Shown here in pieces: positions 17,833-25,827 of a stretch of DNA of 64,000 nucleotides. This DNA comes from Bacteroidota bacterium (GTDB lineage: Bacteria > Bacteroidota > Bacteroidia > UKL13-3): positions 155,810 to 219,809 of the forward strand of contig JAIYCU010000029.1 in assembly GCA_027487835.1 (NCBI GenBank). The letters run 5' to 3'. Position 1 is the stretch's first letter. The number at the start of each line of letters is the position of its first letter. The notes beneath the pieces were generated by a model. That model searched no databases. It worked only from the letters and a program-made list of their open reading frames with translations, and was not told the origin of the DNA. A program made the translations under genes and the position numbers.

Positions 17833-19650
17833 TTAAGACATTCCCATAGAAGACTTTGCGCGCTTACGTTCATTTTCATCTAAATGAATTTTACGCAAAC
17901 GCAAAGAGTTAGGTGTAATTTCAACCAGTTCATCTCCTTGTATATATTCCATACATTCTTCTAATGAGAAGTTAATTTTAGGTGCCATTCTCATTTTATC
18001 ATCTGTACCAGAGGCACGCATATTGGTTAACTTCTTTTCTTTGGTAATATTCACAACTAAATCGTCTTGACGATTGGTTTCACCAATGATTTGACCCATG
18101 TAAATATTTTCACCTGGTTCTACAAAAAAGCTTCCACGGTCTTGCAATTTATCAATAGAATAGGCAATGGCTTTTCCTTGTTCTCCTGAAATCATTACGC
18201 CACTTCCTCTATTAGGAATTGTACCTTTCCAAGGTTCAAAAGCTTTAAAACGATGTGCCATGATAGCCTCACCAGCAGTTGCTGTAAGTACATTATTTCT
18301 TAAACCTATAATACCTCTTGATGGAATTTCAAACTCAAGGTGAATTAAATCTCCTTTAGGTTCCATCACTAGCATGTCACCTTTTCTTTGGCTTACTAGT
18401 TCAATTACTTTACCTGAGTATTCTTCAGGTACATTAACTGTAAGAATTTCAATAGGCTCACATTTTGCCCCATCAATTTCTTTAATGATAACTTGTGGTT
18501 GACCCACTTGAAGTTCATATCCTTCTCTGCGCATGGTTTCAATCAAAACAGACAAGTGAAGAATACCTCTACCAAACACTAAATATGAATCTGCAGCACC
18601 TGTTTCTTCAACTCTTAGTGCAAGATTTTTTTCTAATTCTTTGAATAAACGATCACGTAAATGTCGTGAAGTTACAAACTTACCTTCCTTGCCAAAAAAT
18701 GGAGAATTGTTGATGGTAAACAACATATTCATGGTTGGCTCATCAATTTTGATTGGAATTAAACCTTCTGGATTTTCAAAATCAGCAATGGTATCGCCAA
18801 TTTCAAAACCTTCAATACCCATCACCGCGCAAATATCACCTGCTAAAGCTTCTTCAACCTTCATTTTGCCTAAGCCTTCAAAGGTGTATAATTCTTTGAT
18901 TCTAGATTTTTGAATGCTACCATCGCGCTTAACGATACTAACAGGTTGGTTAACCTTAATATTGCCTCTTAAAATTCTACCAATTGCTATCCTTCCCGTA
19001 AATGAAGAATAATCTAAAGAGGTAATTTGCATCTGTAAAGTACCTTCATGCACTATTGGCGCCGGGATTTCTGAAATAATATCATCTAATAATGGGGTGA
19101 AATCGGTAGAAGGATTTTTCCAATCTCTTCCCATCCAACCCATTTTTGAGCTGCCATAAACTGTGTGAAAGTTCAATTGCTCCTCATTTGCTTCTAAGTT
19201 AAAGAATAACTCAAATACAGCGTCATGTACTTCGTCAGGGCGACAATTAGGTTTGTCTACCTTGTTAATAACTACGATAGGTTTTTTACCTAAAGCAAGT
19301 GCTTTTTGTAACACAAACCTTGTTTGAGGCATAGGTCCTTCAAATGCATCAACTAATAATAAAACACCATCAGCCATATTTAAAACGCGTTCAACCTCAC
19401 CGCCAAAGTCACTGTGACCAGGTGTATCTATAATGTTAATCTTTACACCTTTGTAATTTACCGAAATGTTTTTCGCTAAAATGGTTATCCCACGTTCACG
19501 CTCCAAGTCGTTGTTATCTAAAATTAACTCTCCTTTCTCTTGGTTTTCACGGAAAAGTTGTGTCTGATGAATGATTTTGTCTACCAAGGTTGTTTTTCCA
19601 TGGTCAACGTGTGCAATAATTGCTATATTTCTGATATTCTGCATATTCAC
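17833..19650 (-). CDS. typA: Translational GTPase TypA/BipA
   Basis: A 605-residue ribosome-associated GTPase with G1 AHVDHGKTT, the switch region RGITI, G3 DTPGHSDF and G4 NKVDKP, followed by domain II, the EF-G-like III and V domains, and the BipA-specific C-terminal domain. It helps 50S assembly and stress adaptation. ATG 19650 or 19644 (MQNIRN) may be the start. The next element upstream is a candidate promoter 13 nt away. Confidence 0.96.
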   Translation of the reverse strand: MNMQNIRNIAIIAHVDHGKTTLVDKIIHQTQLFRENQEKGELILDNNDLERERGITILAKNISVNYKGVKINIIDTPGHSDFGGEVERVLNMADGVLLLVDAFEGPMPQTRFVLQKALALGKKPIVVINKVDKPNCRPDEVHDAVFELFFNLEANEEQLNFHTVYGSSKMGWMGRDWKNPSTDFTPLLDDIISEIPAPIVHEGTLQMQITSLDYSSFTGRIAIGRILRGNIKVNQPVSIVKRDGSIQKSRIKELYTFEGLGKMKVEEALAGDICAVMGIEGFEIGDTIADFENPEGLIPIKIDEPTMNMLFTINNSPFFGKEGKFVTSRHLRDRLFKELEKNLALRVEETGAADSYLVFGRGILHLSVLIETMRREGYELQVGQPQVIIKEIDGAKCEPIEILTVNVPEEYSGKVIELVSQRKGDMLVMEPKGDLIHLEFEIPSRGIIGLRNNVLTATAGEAIMAHRFKAFEPWKGTIPNRGSGVMISGEQGKAIAYSIDKLQDRGSFFVEPGENIYMGQIIGETNRQDDLVVNITKEKKLTNMRASGTDDKMRMAPKINFSLEECMEYIQGDELVEITPNSLRLRKIHLDENERKRAKSSMGMS

Positions 19651-19663
19651 TTTTAAAGGGCTG

Positions 19664-19671
19664 CAAATTTA
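19664..19671 (-). promoter_or_regulatory. Candidate -7 element for typA
   Basis: TAAATTTG on the minus strand ends 13 nt before ATG 19650. No clear TTG at -33. It lies in the 181-bp gap shared with the divergent metal-handling operon. Confidence 0.4.
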
Positions 19672-19826
19672 GTGATTTTCAGGCGATTTGCCCACATTAA
19701 CCTGTTGCCAATTTAAACTTTGTCCTAAAACAGGACCTAAATGAACTAGTTTTGACCCCTGTGAACTGCCTTAATAAAGGTTTTCACAAACTTTTCTTAA
19801 CAAGGTTATTTTTATGTAAATAATCC

Positions 19827-19834
19827 TAAATTTG
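19827..19834 (+). promoter_or_regulatory. Candidate -7 element for the HYC_CC_PP/HMA/receptor operon
   Basis: TAAATTTG overlaps the only standard start codon (TTG 19832) of the next gene. Either this is not the promoter, or the gene starts at a non-standard codon a few bases further on. Confidence 0.3.
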
Positions 19835-20242
19835 CATATTCTGAAACGAATTCTTGCCATATCACTTGCTTTTTTATTATTGCTTAGCCATTTTGGTGTG
19901 CATGCAAAATCGCATTATTGTATGGGTAGACTTACCCATTTGCAATTCTTTGCACTTGAAGAAAATAGTTCAGCGAATTTGTGCGCCTGTGGGGAAACCT
20001 ATGAAAAATCAGGTTGCTGTCATGACGTTGAAGTTCATGCATCAAACGATGAATTGGGGATTGGTCAATCTTCGCTCTCTTTGCCAAAAATGCAACTTGA
20101 TGGTAAAGTTACTTATGCTTCCAAGTTTTTTCGGTTTGAACCAAAATTAACCCAAGTTCCAATTGCAGATAATGTATGGTTTAGAACGCTAGCGCCTCCC
20201 CAATGGCTTATTAGCTGGGAGATTACCAAGTTGTTGATTTAA
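19832..20242 (+). CDS. HYC_CC_PP family small exported protein
   Basis: A 136-residue protein with an N-terminal hydrophobic signal (LKRILAISLAFLLLLSHFGVHA). After it comes SHYCMGR (His-Tyr-Cys), a CAC pair, SGCCHD (Cys-Cys) and a later Pro-Pro (APPQW): the marks after which this Bacteroidota family is named. The clustered Cys and His suggest metal binding. The start is uncertain: TTG 19832 is the only standard start before the signal peptide, and it overlaps a -7-like element. It heads a likely operon with an HMA protein and a TonB-dependent receptor. It contains one dispersed 13-mer (RFEP). Confidence 0.75.
   Translation: MHILKRILAISLAFLLLLSHFGVHAKSHYCMGRLTHLQFFALEENSSANLCACGETYEKSGCCHDVEVHASNDELGIGQSSLSLPKMQLDGKVTYASKFFRFEPKLTQVPIADNVWFRTLAPPQWLISWEITKLLI
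20132..20144 (+). repeat. Dispersed 13-mer CGGTTTGAACCAA (copy in the HYC_CC_PP gene)
   Basis: Exact copy, sense direction, read as RFEP. Confidence 0.85.
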
Positions 20243-20312
20243 GATTTTTTAGTTTTTAGTATTACCTTTAACCCTTTGGGTAAATTATTTTAAATTATTA
20301 AATCAAAAAAAT

Positions 20313-20678
20313 ATGAAAATCAATATTCGTTTAGTTCTAGTACTAATCATTTTCGCCTTGGGCGTTTCGGTTCAAGCCAAAAAAAAAAAAAAAAAAGTTA
20401 CCATCGATACCATTACTGTTTTTGGGAATTGCGGCATGTGTAAAACACGCATCGAAGCCGCTTTAGATGCCAAAGGCGTTAAAAGCGCAGAGTGGAATAT
20501 TCAAACTAAGAAATTAGTGGTTGCTTATGTGCCTGCAAAAATTTCTTTGGAAGAAATAAAAGCATTGGTTACAGCTGCAGGACATGATACAGAAACAAAA
20601 AAGGCCGAAGATGCAGTTTATAAGACCTTGCCTGGCTGTTGCTTATTTAGAGAAAATCCGAATACGCATACAGACTAA
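20313..20678 (+). CDS. Exported heavy-metal-associated (HMA) domain protein
   Basis: A 121-residue periplasmic-type protein: signal peptide of about 22 residues ending SVQA, six lysines in a row, then an HMA fold. The metal site is GNCGMCKTRIE (CxxC near residues 41-44), and the fold continues with the beta strands VKSAEWNIQTKKLVV. The C terminus has an extra Cys pair (PGCCLF). HMA domains bind Cu(I), Zn or similar soft metals. The six Lys codons are 18 consecutive A. The gene lies 70 bp after the HYC_CC_PP gene, and its TAA overlaps the receptor ATG, so the three probably act together on one metal, perhaps copper. Confidence 0.88.
   Translation: MKINIRLVLVLIIFALGVSVQAKKKKKKVTIDTITVFGNCGMCKTRIEAALDAKGVKSAEWNIQTKKLVVAYVPAKISLEEIKALVTAAGHDTETKKAEDAVYKTLPGCCLFRENPNTHTD
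20379..20396 (+). repeat. Homopolymer tract of 18 A inside the HMA gene
   Basis: Six AAA codons directly after the predicted signal peptide. A gain of one A leads to a stop about 22 codons on, and a loss of one A about 28 codons on, so length change would switch the protein off. Confidence 0.9.
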
Positions 20679-22969
20679 TGCAAAGGTTTTTATTAGGGTT
20701 TCTGGGCTTTTTTTGCTGTCAAGTAATAAAAGCTCAGGAAACTACTTTACTGCAGGGTATAGTAGTAGAAACAAGCACTAAGGGCGCATTTTCTCCCATT
20801 AGTGGCGCCGTTATTTTTTGGAAAGGAGCAACAGTCTCCGTTAACTCTGATAGTAATGGGGTATTTAAAATACCCATGAAAACATTGCAAAAATACTTAA
20901 TTGTTTTAGCCACAGGTTATAAATCTGATACAATTTTAGTGAATGATACCAATCGTTTGAAAGTTCTATTGGTAAGTAAATCCCAATTACAAGAGGCATT
21001 AGTTACCTATGAACGTAAAAGTTCTGAAATTTCATTTATTGATCCTTGGAAGACAACTATCATGAATGAAAAGGAGTTGTTTAAAGCAGCTTGTTGTAAT
21101 TTAAGTGAGAGTTTTGAAACCAATCCAAGTGTTGATGTAGCATTTACAGACGCACTCACGGGGGCTAAGCAAATTCAAATGCTAGGACTTGCCGGACAAT
21201 ACACCCAAGTTAGTCTTGAACAAATACCCGGTGTTAGAAGTATTGCCAGTAATGCTGGGTTGGCTTATATACCCGGCGCTTGGATTAATTCTATTCAAAT
21301 GTCTAAAGGTGTTGGTTCTGTAGTGAATGGTTTTGAAAGTATTGCGGGTTTAATTAATGTGGAACTGCATGAGCCTGATGTAAAAGATAAAGCATTGTTT
21401 AATGTTTATGCGGGCGAAGGGGGTAGGTATGAAGCCAATGCAGTATTTGCTCATAAGCCTAATCCGTTTTTTGCACAAAGCTTTTTGTTGCATGCCAATA
21501 CTACAACTTTACGGATGGATAGAAATGAAGATGGCTTTATGGATAATCCAATTGGAAGGCAATATAATTTGATGTATCGATTTAAGCTAGATCCCAAAAA
21601 TGGATGGATTTTCCAAGGTGCTTTGCAAGGTTTACAAGACAATAGAACAGGGGGCGAGTTGAACTTTGATAAGGATAAATTTAAAAACAATGATACCAGT
21701 TTACCTTATGGCATACAAAGCCAAGTCACACGCTTATATGGTTTTGGTAAAGTAGGCTATGTATTTCCAGCCAAGAAGTATAAAAGTATTGGTTTACAAT
21801 ACAACTTTGTTCATCAGAATAATGAGCAGATGTTTGGCATCACTCAATATTTGGCAAACATGAATAGTAATTACCTTAATTTAATTTACCAAAGTATTAT
21901 TGCAAATTCCAACCATAAATATAGAACTGGTTTAACTTTTCAGCAAGATAAAGTGCATGAGAAAATCTCGGCATTTAGAATTATGAATACTGGAAACTCA
22001 TTCTTGGATGGCAGTTTACAGCATTTTCAGCGCAATGAAATGGTTAGTGGTGCATTCTTTGAATATACATACACGCATCTTACCAAGTTTACATTTGTGA
22101 GTGGAATTAGAGCAGATTATCACAATTACTTTGGGTGGTTGCTTAGCCCAAGAATCCATATAAGGTTTGCCCCTAATGATAATTTTGTGCTAAGGGCTTC
22201 TGCAGGTCGTGGCTGGCGTACTGCTAATTTATTGGCCGAAAATTCTAATGTATGGGTAAGTAATAGAGTGATGCGTATATGGCCGCAAACTACACAATTT
22301 AATAATTGGCCTACGTATGGCTTTAAACCAGAGTCGGCTTGGAACATGGGCTTAAACTTAACCTACGATTTTAAGTTAAATTATCGCAAGGGCACCTTGA
22401 GTGCCGATTACTATTATTCATTTTTCGATAACAGAGTATTAGTGGATAGGGATTATCAGGCAAGTAATGCCGAAGTGTATGCTACCCAATCTTATTCTAA
22501 TAGTATTCAAGTTCAGTTAGATTATTCTCCATTTAGAAGATTTGATATACGAATGGCCTACCGATATTATCAAGTGGAAGCTAGGTATTGGAGTAATTGG
22601 CAGCAAGAGGTTTTAATTGCGCCCCACCGAGGATTTATAAATTTGGCATATCAAACCAAAAGCAAATGGGGTTTTGATCTTACAGGTAATTTAACTGGCC
22701 CAAAAAGATTGCCCTCTGCCGCAACCGCAAGTGAAATGCATGCTTGGAATGATTATTCTCCTGTGTTTTCTATAATAAATGTACAGCTTACCAAATCCTT
22801 TAAAAAGAATTTAGATGTTTATATAGGTTGTGAGAATATCTTTAACTACAAACAAGCTAATGCCATCATTGATGGCATGCAACCTTACGGTCAGCATTTT
22901 GATGCAGGATTGATTTGGGGACCCGTATTTGGACGGATGATTTATGGCGGAATTCGCTGGCGCTTATAG
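20678..22969 (+). CDS. TonB-dependent receptor of the metal-handling operon
   Basis: A 763-residue outer-membrane receptor. It has a signal peptide (ending IKAQ), a carboxypeptidase-regulatory-like beta domain (about residues 25-100), a plug domain with LGLAGQYTQVSLEQIPGV and GSVVNGFESIAGLINVEL, and a 22-strand-type barrel ending in a terminal aromatic strand (GGIRWRL). The CC pair in ACCNLSESF at the start of the plug is notable next to two other Cys-rich proteins. Such receptors import scarce substrates at the cost of TonB/ExbBD energy. Co-transcription with the HMA and HYC_CC_PP genes points to a metal or metal chelate; which one is not shown. Confidence 0.92.
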   Translation: MQRFLLGFLGFFCCQVIKAQETTLLQGIVVETSTKGAFSPISGAVIFWKGATVSVNSDSNGVFKIPMKTLQKYLIVLATGYKSDTILVNDTNRLKVLLVSKSQLQEALVTYERKSSEISFIDPWKTTIMNEKELFKAACCNLSESFETNPSVDVAFTDALTGAKQIQMLGLAGQYTQVSLEQIPGVRSIASNAGLAYIPGAWINSIQMSKGVGSVVNGFESIAGLINVELHEPDVKDKALFNVYAGEGGRYEANAVFAHKPNPFFAQSFLLHANTTTLRMDRNEDGFMDNPIGRQYNLMYRFKLDPKNGWIFQGALQGLQDNRTGGELNFDKDKFKNNDTSLPYGIQSQVTRLYGFGKVGYVFPAKKYKSIGLQYNFVHQNNEQMFGITQYLANMNSNYLNLIYQSIIANSNHKYRTGLTFQQDKVHEKISAFRIMNTGNSFLDGSLQHFQRNEMVSGAFFEYTYTHLTKFTFVSGIRADYHNYFGWLLSPRIHIRFAPNDNFVLRASAGRGWRTANLLAENSNVWVSNRVMRIWPQTTQFNNWPTYGFKPESAWNMGLNLTYDFKLNYRKGTLSADYYYSFFDNRVLVDRDYQASNAEVYATQSYSNSIQVQLDYSPFRRFDIRMAYRYYQVEARYWSNWQQEVLIAPHRGFINLAYQTKSKWGFDLTGNLTGPKRLPSAATASEMHAWNDYSPVFSIINVQLTKSFKKNLDVYIGCENIFNYKQANAIIDGMQPYGQHFDAGLIWGPVFGRMIYGGIRWRL

Positions 22970-22980
22970 ACTTTAGGGGC

Positions 22981-23060
22981 GTGCCAAAAAAAACTTGTAT
23001 TGATAAAAAATATGCTTATCCTTGCATATCAAATCAATTCAACTCATGCTTTTTTGGCAC
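22981..23060 (+). other. Structured intergenic element between the receptor gene and rho
   Basis: Outer arms GTGCCAAAAAA (22981-22991) and TTTTTTGGCAC (23050-23060) are perfect. Inside, ATTGAT (22999-23004) pairs with ATCAAT (23033-23038) and ATATGC (23010-23015) with GCATAT (23024-23029), giving one long interrupted hairpin. The T run is inside the 3' arm, so it is not a standard terminator. It ends 60 bp before rho and may be a leader element, a small RNA or the remains of a mobile repeat. Confidence 0.55.
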
Positions 23061-23120
23061 CTTCTATGGTCCCTGCTGAGTAGAATCATTTAACTTTCAA
23101 ATTAATATTCATATCCATAC

Positions 23121-24785
23121 ATGATGATTGAAGAAACGGGTGCAACACCTGAACTGAACCCAAGTGAAGAGGCATCGGCCCCAAAAAAAAGAGGTAGAAA
23201 ACCAAAGGCAGTTAAAGAAGCGTCTGAAGAAGTTACGGAGACTGAGAAGCCAGTTAAAGAAAAGGCCGCTGAGAAGATAAAAACTGAGCCAGCGCCTTTA
23301 CAAACCAAGTTAGAAATTGCACCAGTTGCAGAAATCGTAATTCAGAATAATTCAGAAAATCCATCGGTATCGGTTCAAACCGAAACCAATGAAAAGATTG
23401 AAAACAAACCACCTTTTGAAAGAAGAGATAATAAGTGGAGAGATAGAAATAATAGAAATCGTAATGATGGTCGTGGGCCAGACAATAGAGGCGGTGAAGG
23501 AAGAAATGAAAATCGCTATGCTGAAAATAGGGTTGAAAACAAGCCTGATGCAAATGTGCCTGAACGCCAAGACAGACCTGAAAGATTAGATAGACCAGAA
23601 CGTCAAGATAACAGACCAGAGCGCCAGGATAATAGACAGGAACGCATTGAAAGAGTTGCTTATCCTGAGTTAGAAGGAATAGTTGATGCCGAAGGCGTTT
23701 TAGAAATGATGCAAGACGGGTATGGCTTTTTAAGGTCATCTGACTATAATTACATGCCTTCACCGGATGATGTATATGTTTCACCTTCTCAAGTAAAAAT
23801 CTTTGGTTTAAAAACAGGTGATACTGTTTTAGGAACTGTTAGGCCACCTAAAGAAGGAGAGAAATATTTTGCGTTAGTAAAAGTTAGTTCAATCAATGGA
23901 AGAAACCCTTCCGAAGTTAGAGATAGGGTGGCCTTTGAGCATTTAACACCACTTTTTCCTGATGAAAAGTTAAGGTTGGCAGTCAAATCAGATTCGTATT
24001 CAACGCGCATCATAGACTTATTAGCACCAATTGGTAAAGGGCAAAGGGGCTTAATAGTTGCTCAACCTAAAACAGGTAAAACAATTTTACTAAAAGATAT
24101 TGCCAATGCAATTTCCAAAAACCACCCTGAGGTATATTTATTAATTTTATTGATTGATGAAAGGCCCGAGGAGGTTACAGATATGCAAAGAAGTGTACGC
24201 GCAGAAGTAGTAGCTTCTACCTTTGATGAACCCGCAGAGAAGCATGTTAAACTTGCCAATATTGTATTAGAAAAGGCAAAAAGATTGGTAGAATGTGGTC
24301 ATGATGTGGTGATTTTAATGGATTCTATTACCCGTATGGCACGTGCCTTTAATACAGCCCAACCAGCGTCTGGTAAAATACTATCTGGTGGGGTTGATGC
24401 AAATGCCTTGCACAAACCAAAACGCTTTTTTGGTGCTGCTAGAAAAATTGAAGGAGGAGGTTCGTTAACGATTATCGCAACTGCTTTAACAGATACTGGT
24501 TCAAAAATGGATGATGTTATCTTTGAAGAATTTAAAGGAACAGGTAATATGGAGTTGCAATTGGATAGGAAGTTGGCAAATAAGCGCATCTTCCCAGCCA
24601 TAGATATTATTTCCTCAAGTACACGACGTGATGATTTATTATTGGATAAAAGCACCCTTCAACGGATTTGGGTATTGAGAAATCACCTTGCCGATATGAA
24701 TACGGAAGAAGCCATGAATCTTATGCTAAAGAACATGAAAGGAACGCGTTCTAATGAGGAGTTCTTAGCTTCTATGAATGGATAA
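23121..24785 (+). CDS. rho: Transcription termination factor Rho
   Basis: A 554-residue hexameric RNA helicase. From about residue 180 it matches Rho closely: [16 protein letters not shown] (RNA-binding cold-shock domain), [13 protein letters not shown]-loop [19 protein letters not shown], and the R-loop/Q-loop segments ending with [14 protein letters not shown]. The first 180 residues are low complexity: acidic and Pro/Lys-rich with an AT-hook-like KKRGRKPK near residue 24, then an Arg/Asn/Asp-rich region with repeated RPERQDN. The N-terminal helical Rho_N domain is absent, and a stop lies six codons upstream, so the start is not simply missed. Such inserts are known in Bacteroidota Rho, usually after Rho_N. 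Confidence 0.95.
   Translation: MMIEETGATPELNPSEEASAPKKRGRKPKAVKEASEEVTETEKPVKEKAAEKIKTEPAPLQTKLEIAPVAEIVIQNNSENPSVSVQTETNEKIENKPPFERRDNKWRDRNNRNRNDGRGPDNRGGEGRNENRYAENRVENKPDANVPERQDRPERLDRPERQDNRPERQDNRQERIERVAYPELEGIVDAEGVLEMMQDGYGFLRSSDYNYMPSPDDVYVSPSQVKIFGLKTGDTVLGTVRPPKEGEKYFALVKVSSINGRNPSEVRDRVAFEHLTPLFPDEKLRLAVKSDSYSTRIIDLLAPIGKGQRGLIVAQPKTGKTILLKDIANAISKNHPEVYLLILLIDERPEEVTDMQRSVRAEVVASTFDEPAEKHVKLANIVLEKAKRLVECGHDVVILMDSITRMARAFNTAQPASGKILSGGVDANALHKPKRFFGAARKIEGGGSLTIIATALTDTGSKMDDVIFEEFKGTGNMELQLDRKLANKRIFPAIDIISSSTRRDDLLLDKSTLQRIWVLRNHLADMNTEEAMNLMLKNMKGTRSNEEFLASMNG
23371..23382 (-). repeat. Dispersed word, core copy in rho
   Basis: CGGTTCAAACCG: the 10-base core is exact on the minus strand (GGTTTGAACC), but the AA end of the 13-mer is replaced, making the outer bases symmetrical. 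Confidence 0.7.
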
Positions 24786-24790
24786 GGATA

Positions 24791-25618
24791 TTATTCCTTA
24801 ACCAATACCAACAAAGGAATTTTTGAATGAAAAGCCATCTTTTTTGATAGACTTCTATGAAAGAGTCTGTCAAAAAAGCTACGGTTGTGTTTTGCCATTA
24901 CTAACAAATCAGCGTTATGTAAATCTACATAGGCATTAATACTTTGCACAACATCTCCTTCTTCTAGTTCGATATAGTGAATATTTGGATAAGAAATTTT
25001 AGCTTTATTCTTTACAAAGAAGTTATTCTCTGCATTAAAAAATCTATCAGAATCAGATTTAACATGTATTACATCCAGCCTGCAATCAAATAATTCTGCA
25101 AAGTAAATTAGGCGCATTAAAGCTGGAAACTCTGGTTCATTATAATCTGTAGCATATACAATTCTTGTATAATCAGAAAAAGTTAATGTATTAGGGATAA
25201 CCAATACAGGCACTATAGATTTGGAAACTATAGAGGCAGCATTGCTTCCAATTAAAATTTCTGCAGCACCACTTGCACCTGTAGTTCCCATTATAATTAA
25301 ATCTGCTTCTTGTGCTACTGCATAATCGCATACTTCTTCGGCCACAAAACCATAAGTAGTTTTAAAATGGTAAGGGATATTTGTATGTGCCAATAAGCTT
25401 GTCTCTAAATTTTTGAAGGCTTCCTCAGTAGAATCTTCAATTTCTTTTACAAAAACTTGGTAGGTTTCGGCTGGCATAGTTGCATCAACCATTGCTACTT
25501 GGTTTACATGAATGATATGTAAAGTTGCACCTGTTTTTGAGCCTAAGGCAATGGCATAATTTAATGCCTGCTTTGCAGGTTCAGAAAAATCTGTTGGGAC
25601 AATAATTTTGCTTATCAT
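24791..25618 (-). CDS. Universal stress protein with two UspA domains
   Basis: 275 residues forming two tandem UspA folds. The first opens with KIIVPTDFSEPAKQAL and has the ATP-binding signature MGTTGASGAAEILIGSNAASIV near residue 125-150. The second opens with RIVYATDYNEPEF and lacks an intact G-x2-G-x9-G loop, as is usual in the tandem form. Cytoplasmic stress protein of uncertain mechanism. It converges on rho with 5 bp between stops. Confidence 0.92.
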   Translation of the reverse strand: MISKIIVPTDFSEPAKQALNYAIALGSKTGATLHIIHVNQVAMVDATMPAETYQVFVKEIEDSTEEAFKNLETSLLAHTNIPYHFKTTYGFVAEEVCDYAVAQEADLIIMGTTGASGAAEILIGSNAASIVSKSIVPVLVIPNTLTFSDYTRIVYATDYNEPEFPALMRLIYFAELFDCRLDVIHVKSDSDRFFNAENNFFVKNKAKISYPNIHYIELEEGDVVQSINAYVDLHNADLLVMAKHNRSFFDRLFHRSLSKKMAFHSKIPLLVLVKE

Positions 25619-25827
25619 AATAGGTTAGATTTAATTGCTAAGGTATAGAATGGGTTTTAACTTATTGTTAAACTTTTCGTAATCAAATTTACACTTCAAT
25701 TGCGGATACTTTCCTAAGTATTTTCAGTATTTTGAATGATAATAATCAACTATTCTAAGAAGGTTAAAAAAAAGGGTTTGGAAATTCCCATTGTAATAGC
25801 TTAATTATACCCAATTTAATAGCAATT

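Noticed and set aside
22981..23060. The structured element as the terminator of the receptor gene
   Set aside because: The T run lies inside the 3' arm and the stem is followed by CTTCTATGG, so it lacks the tail of an intrinsic terminator.
23560..23660. Repeats in rho (RPERQDN) as a CRISPR-like or mobile repeat
   Set aside because: They are in frame, short, and encode the disordered arm; there are no spacers of equal length.
23254..23784. Long minus-strand open frame of 176 codons opposite the start of rho
   Set aside because: It mirrors the low-complexity Arg/Asn/Asp-rich coding region; its His/Tyr/Phe-rich composition is an artefact of that bias.
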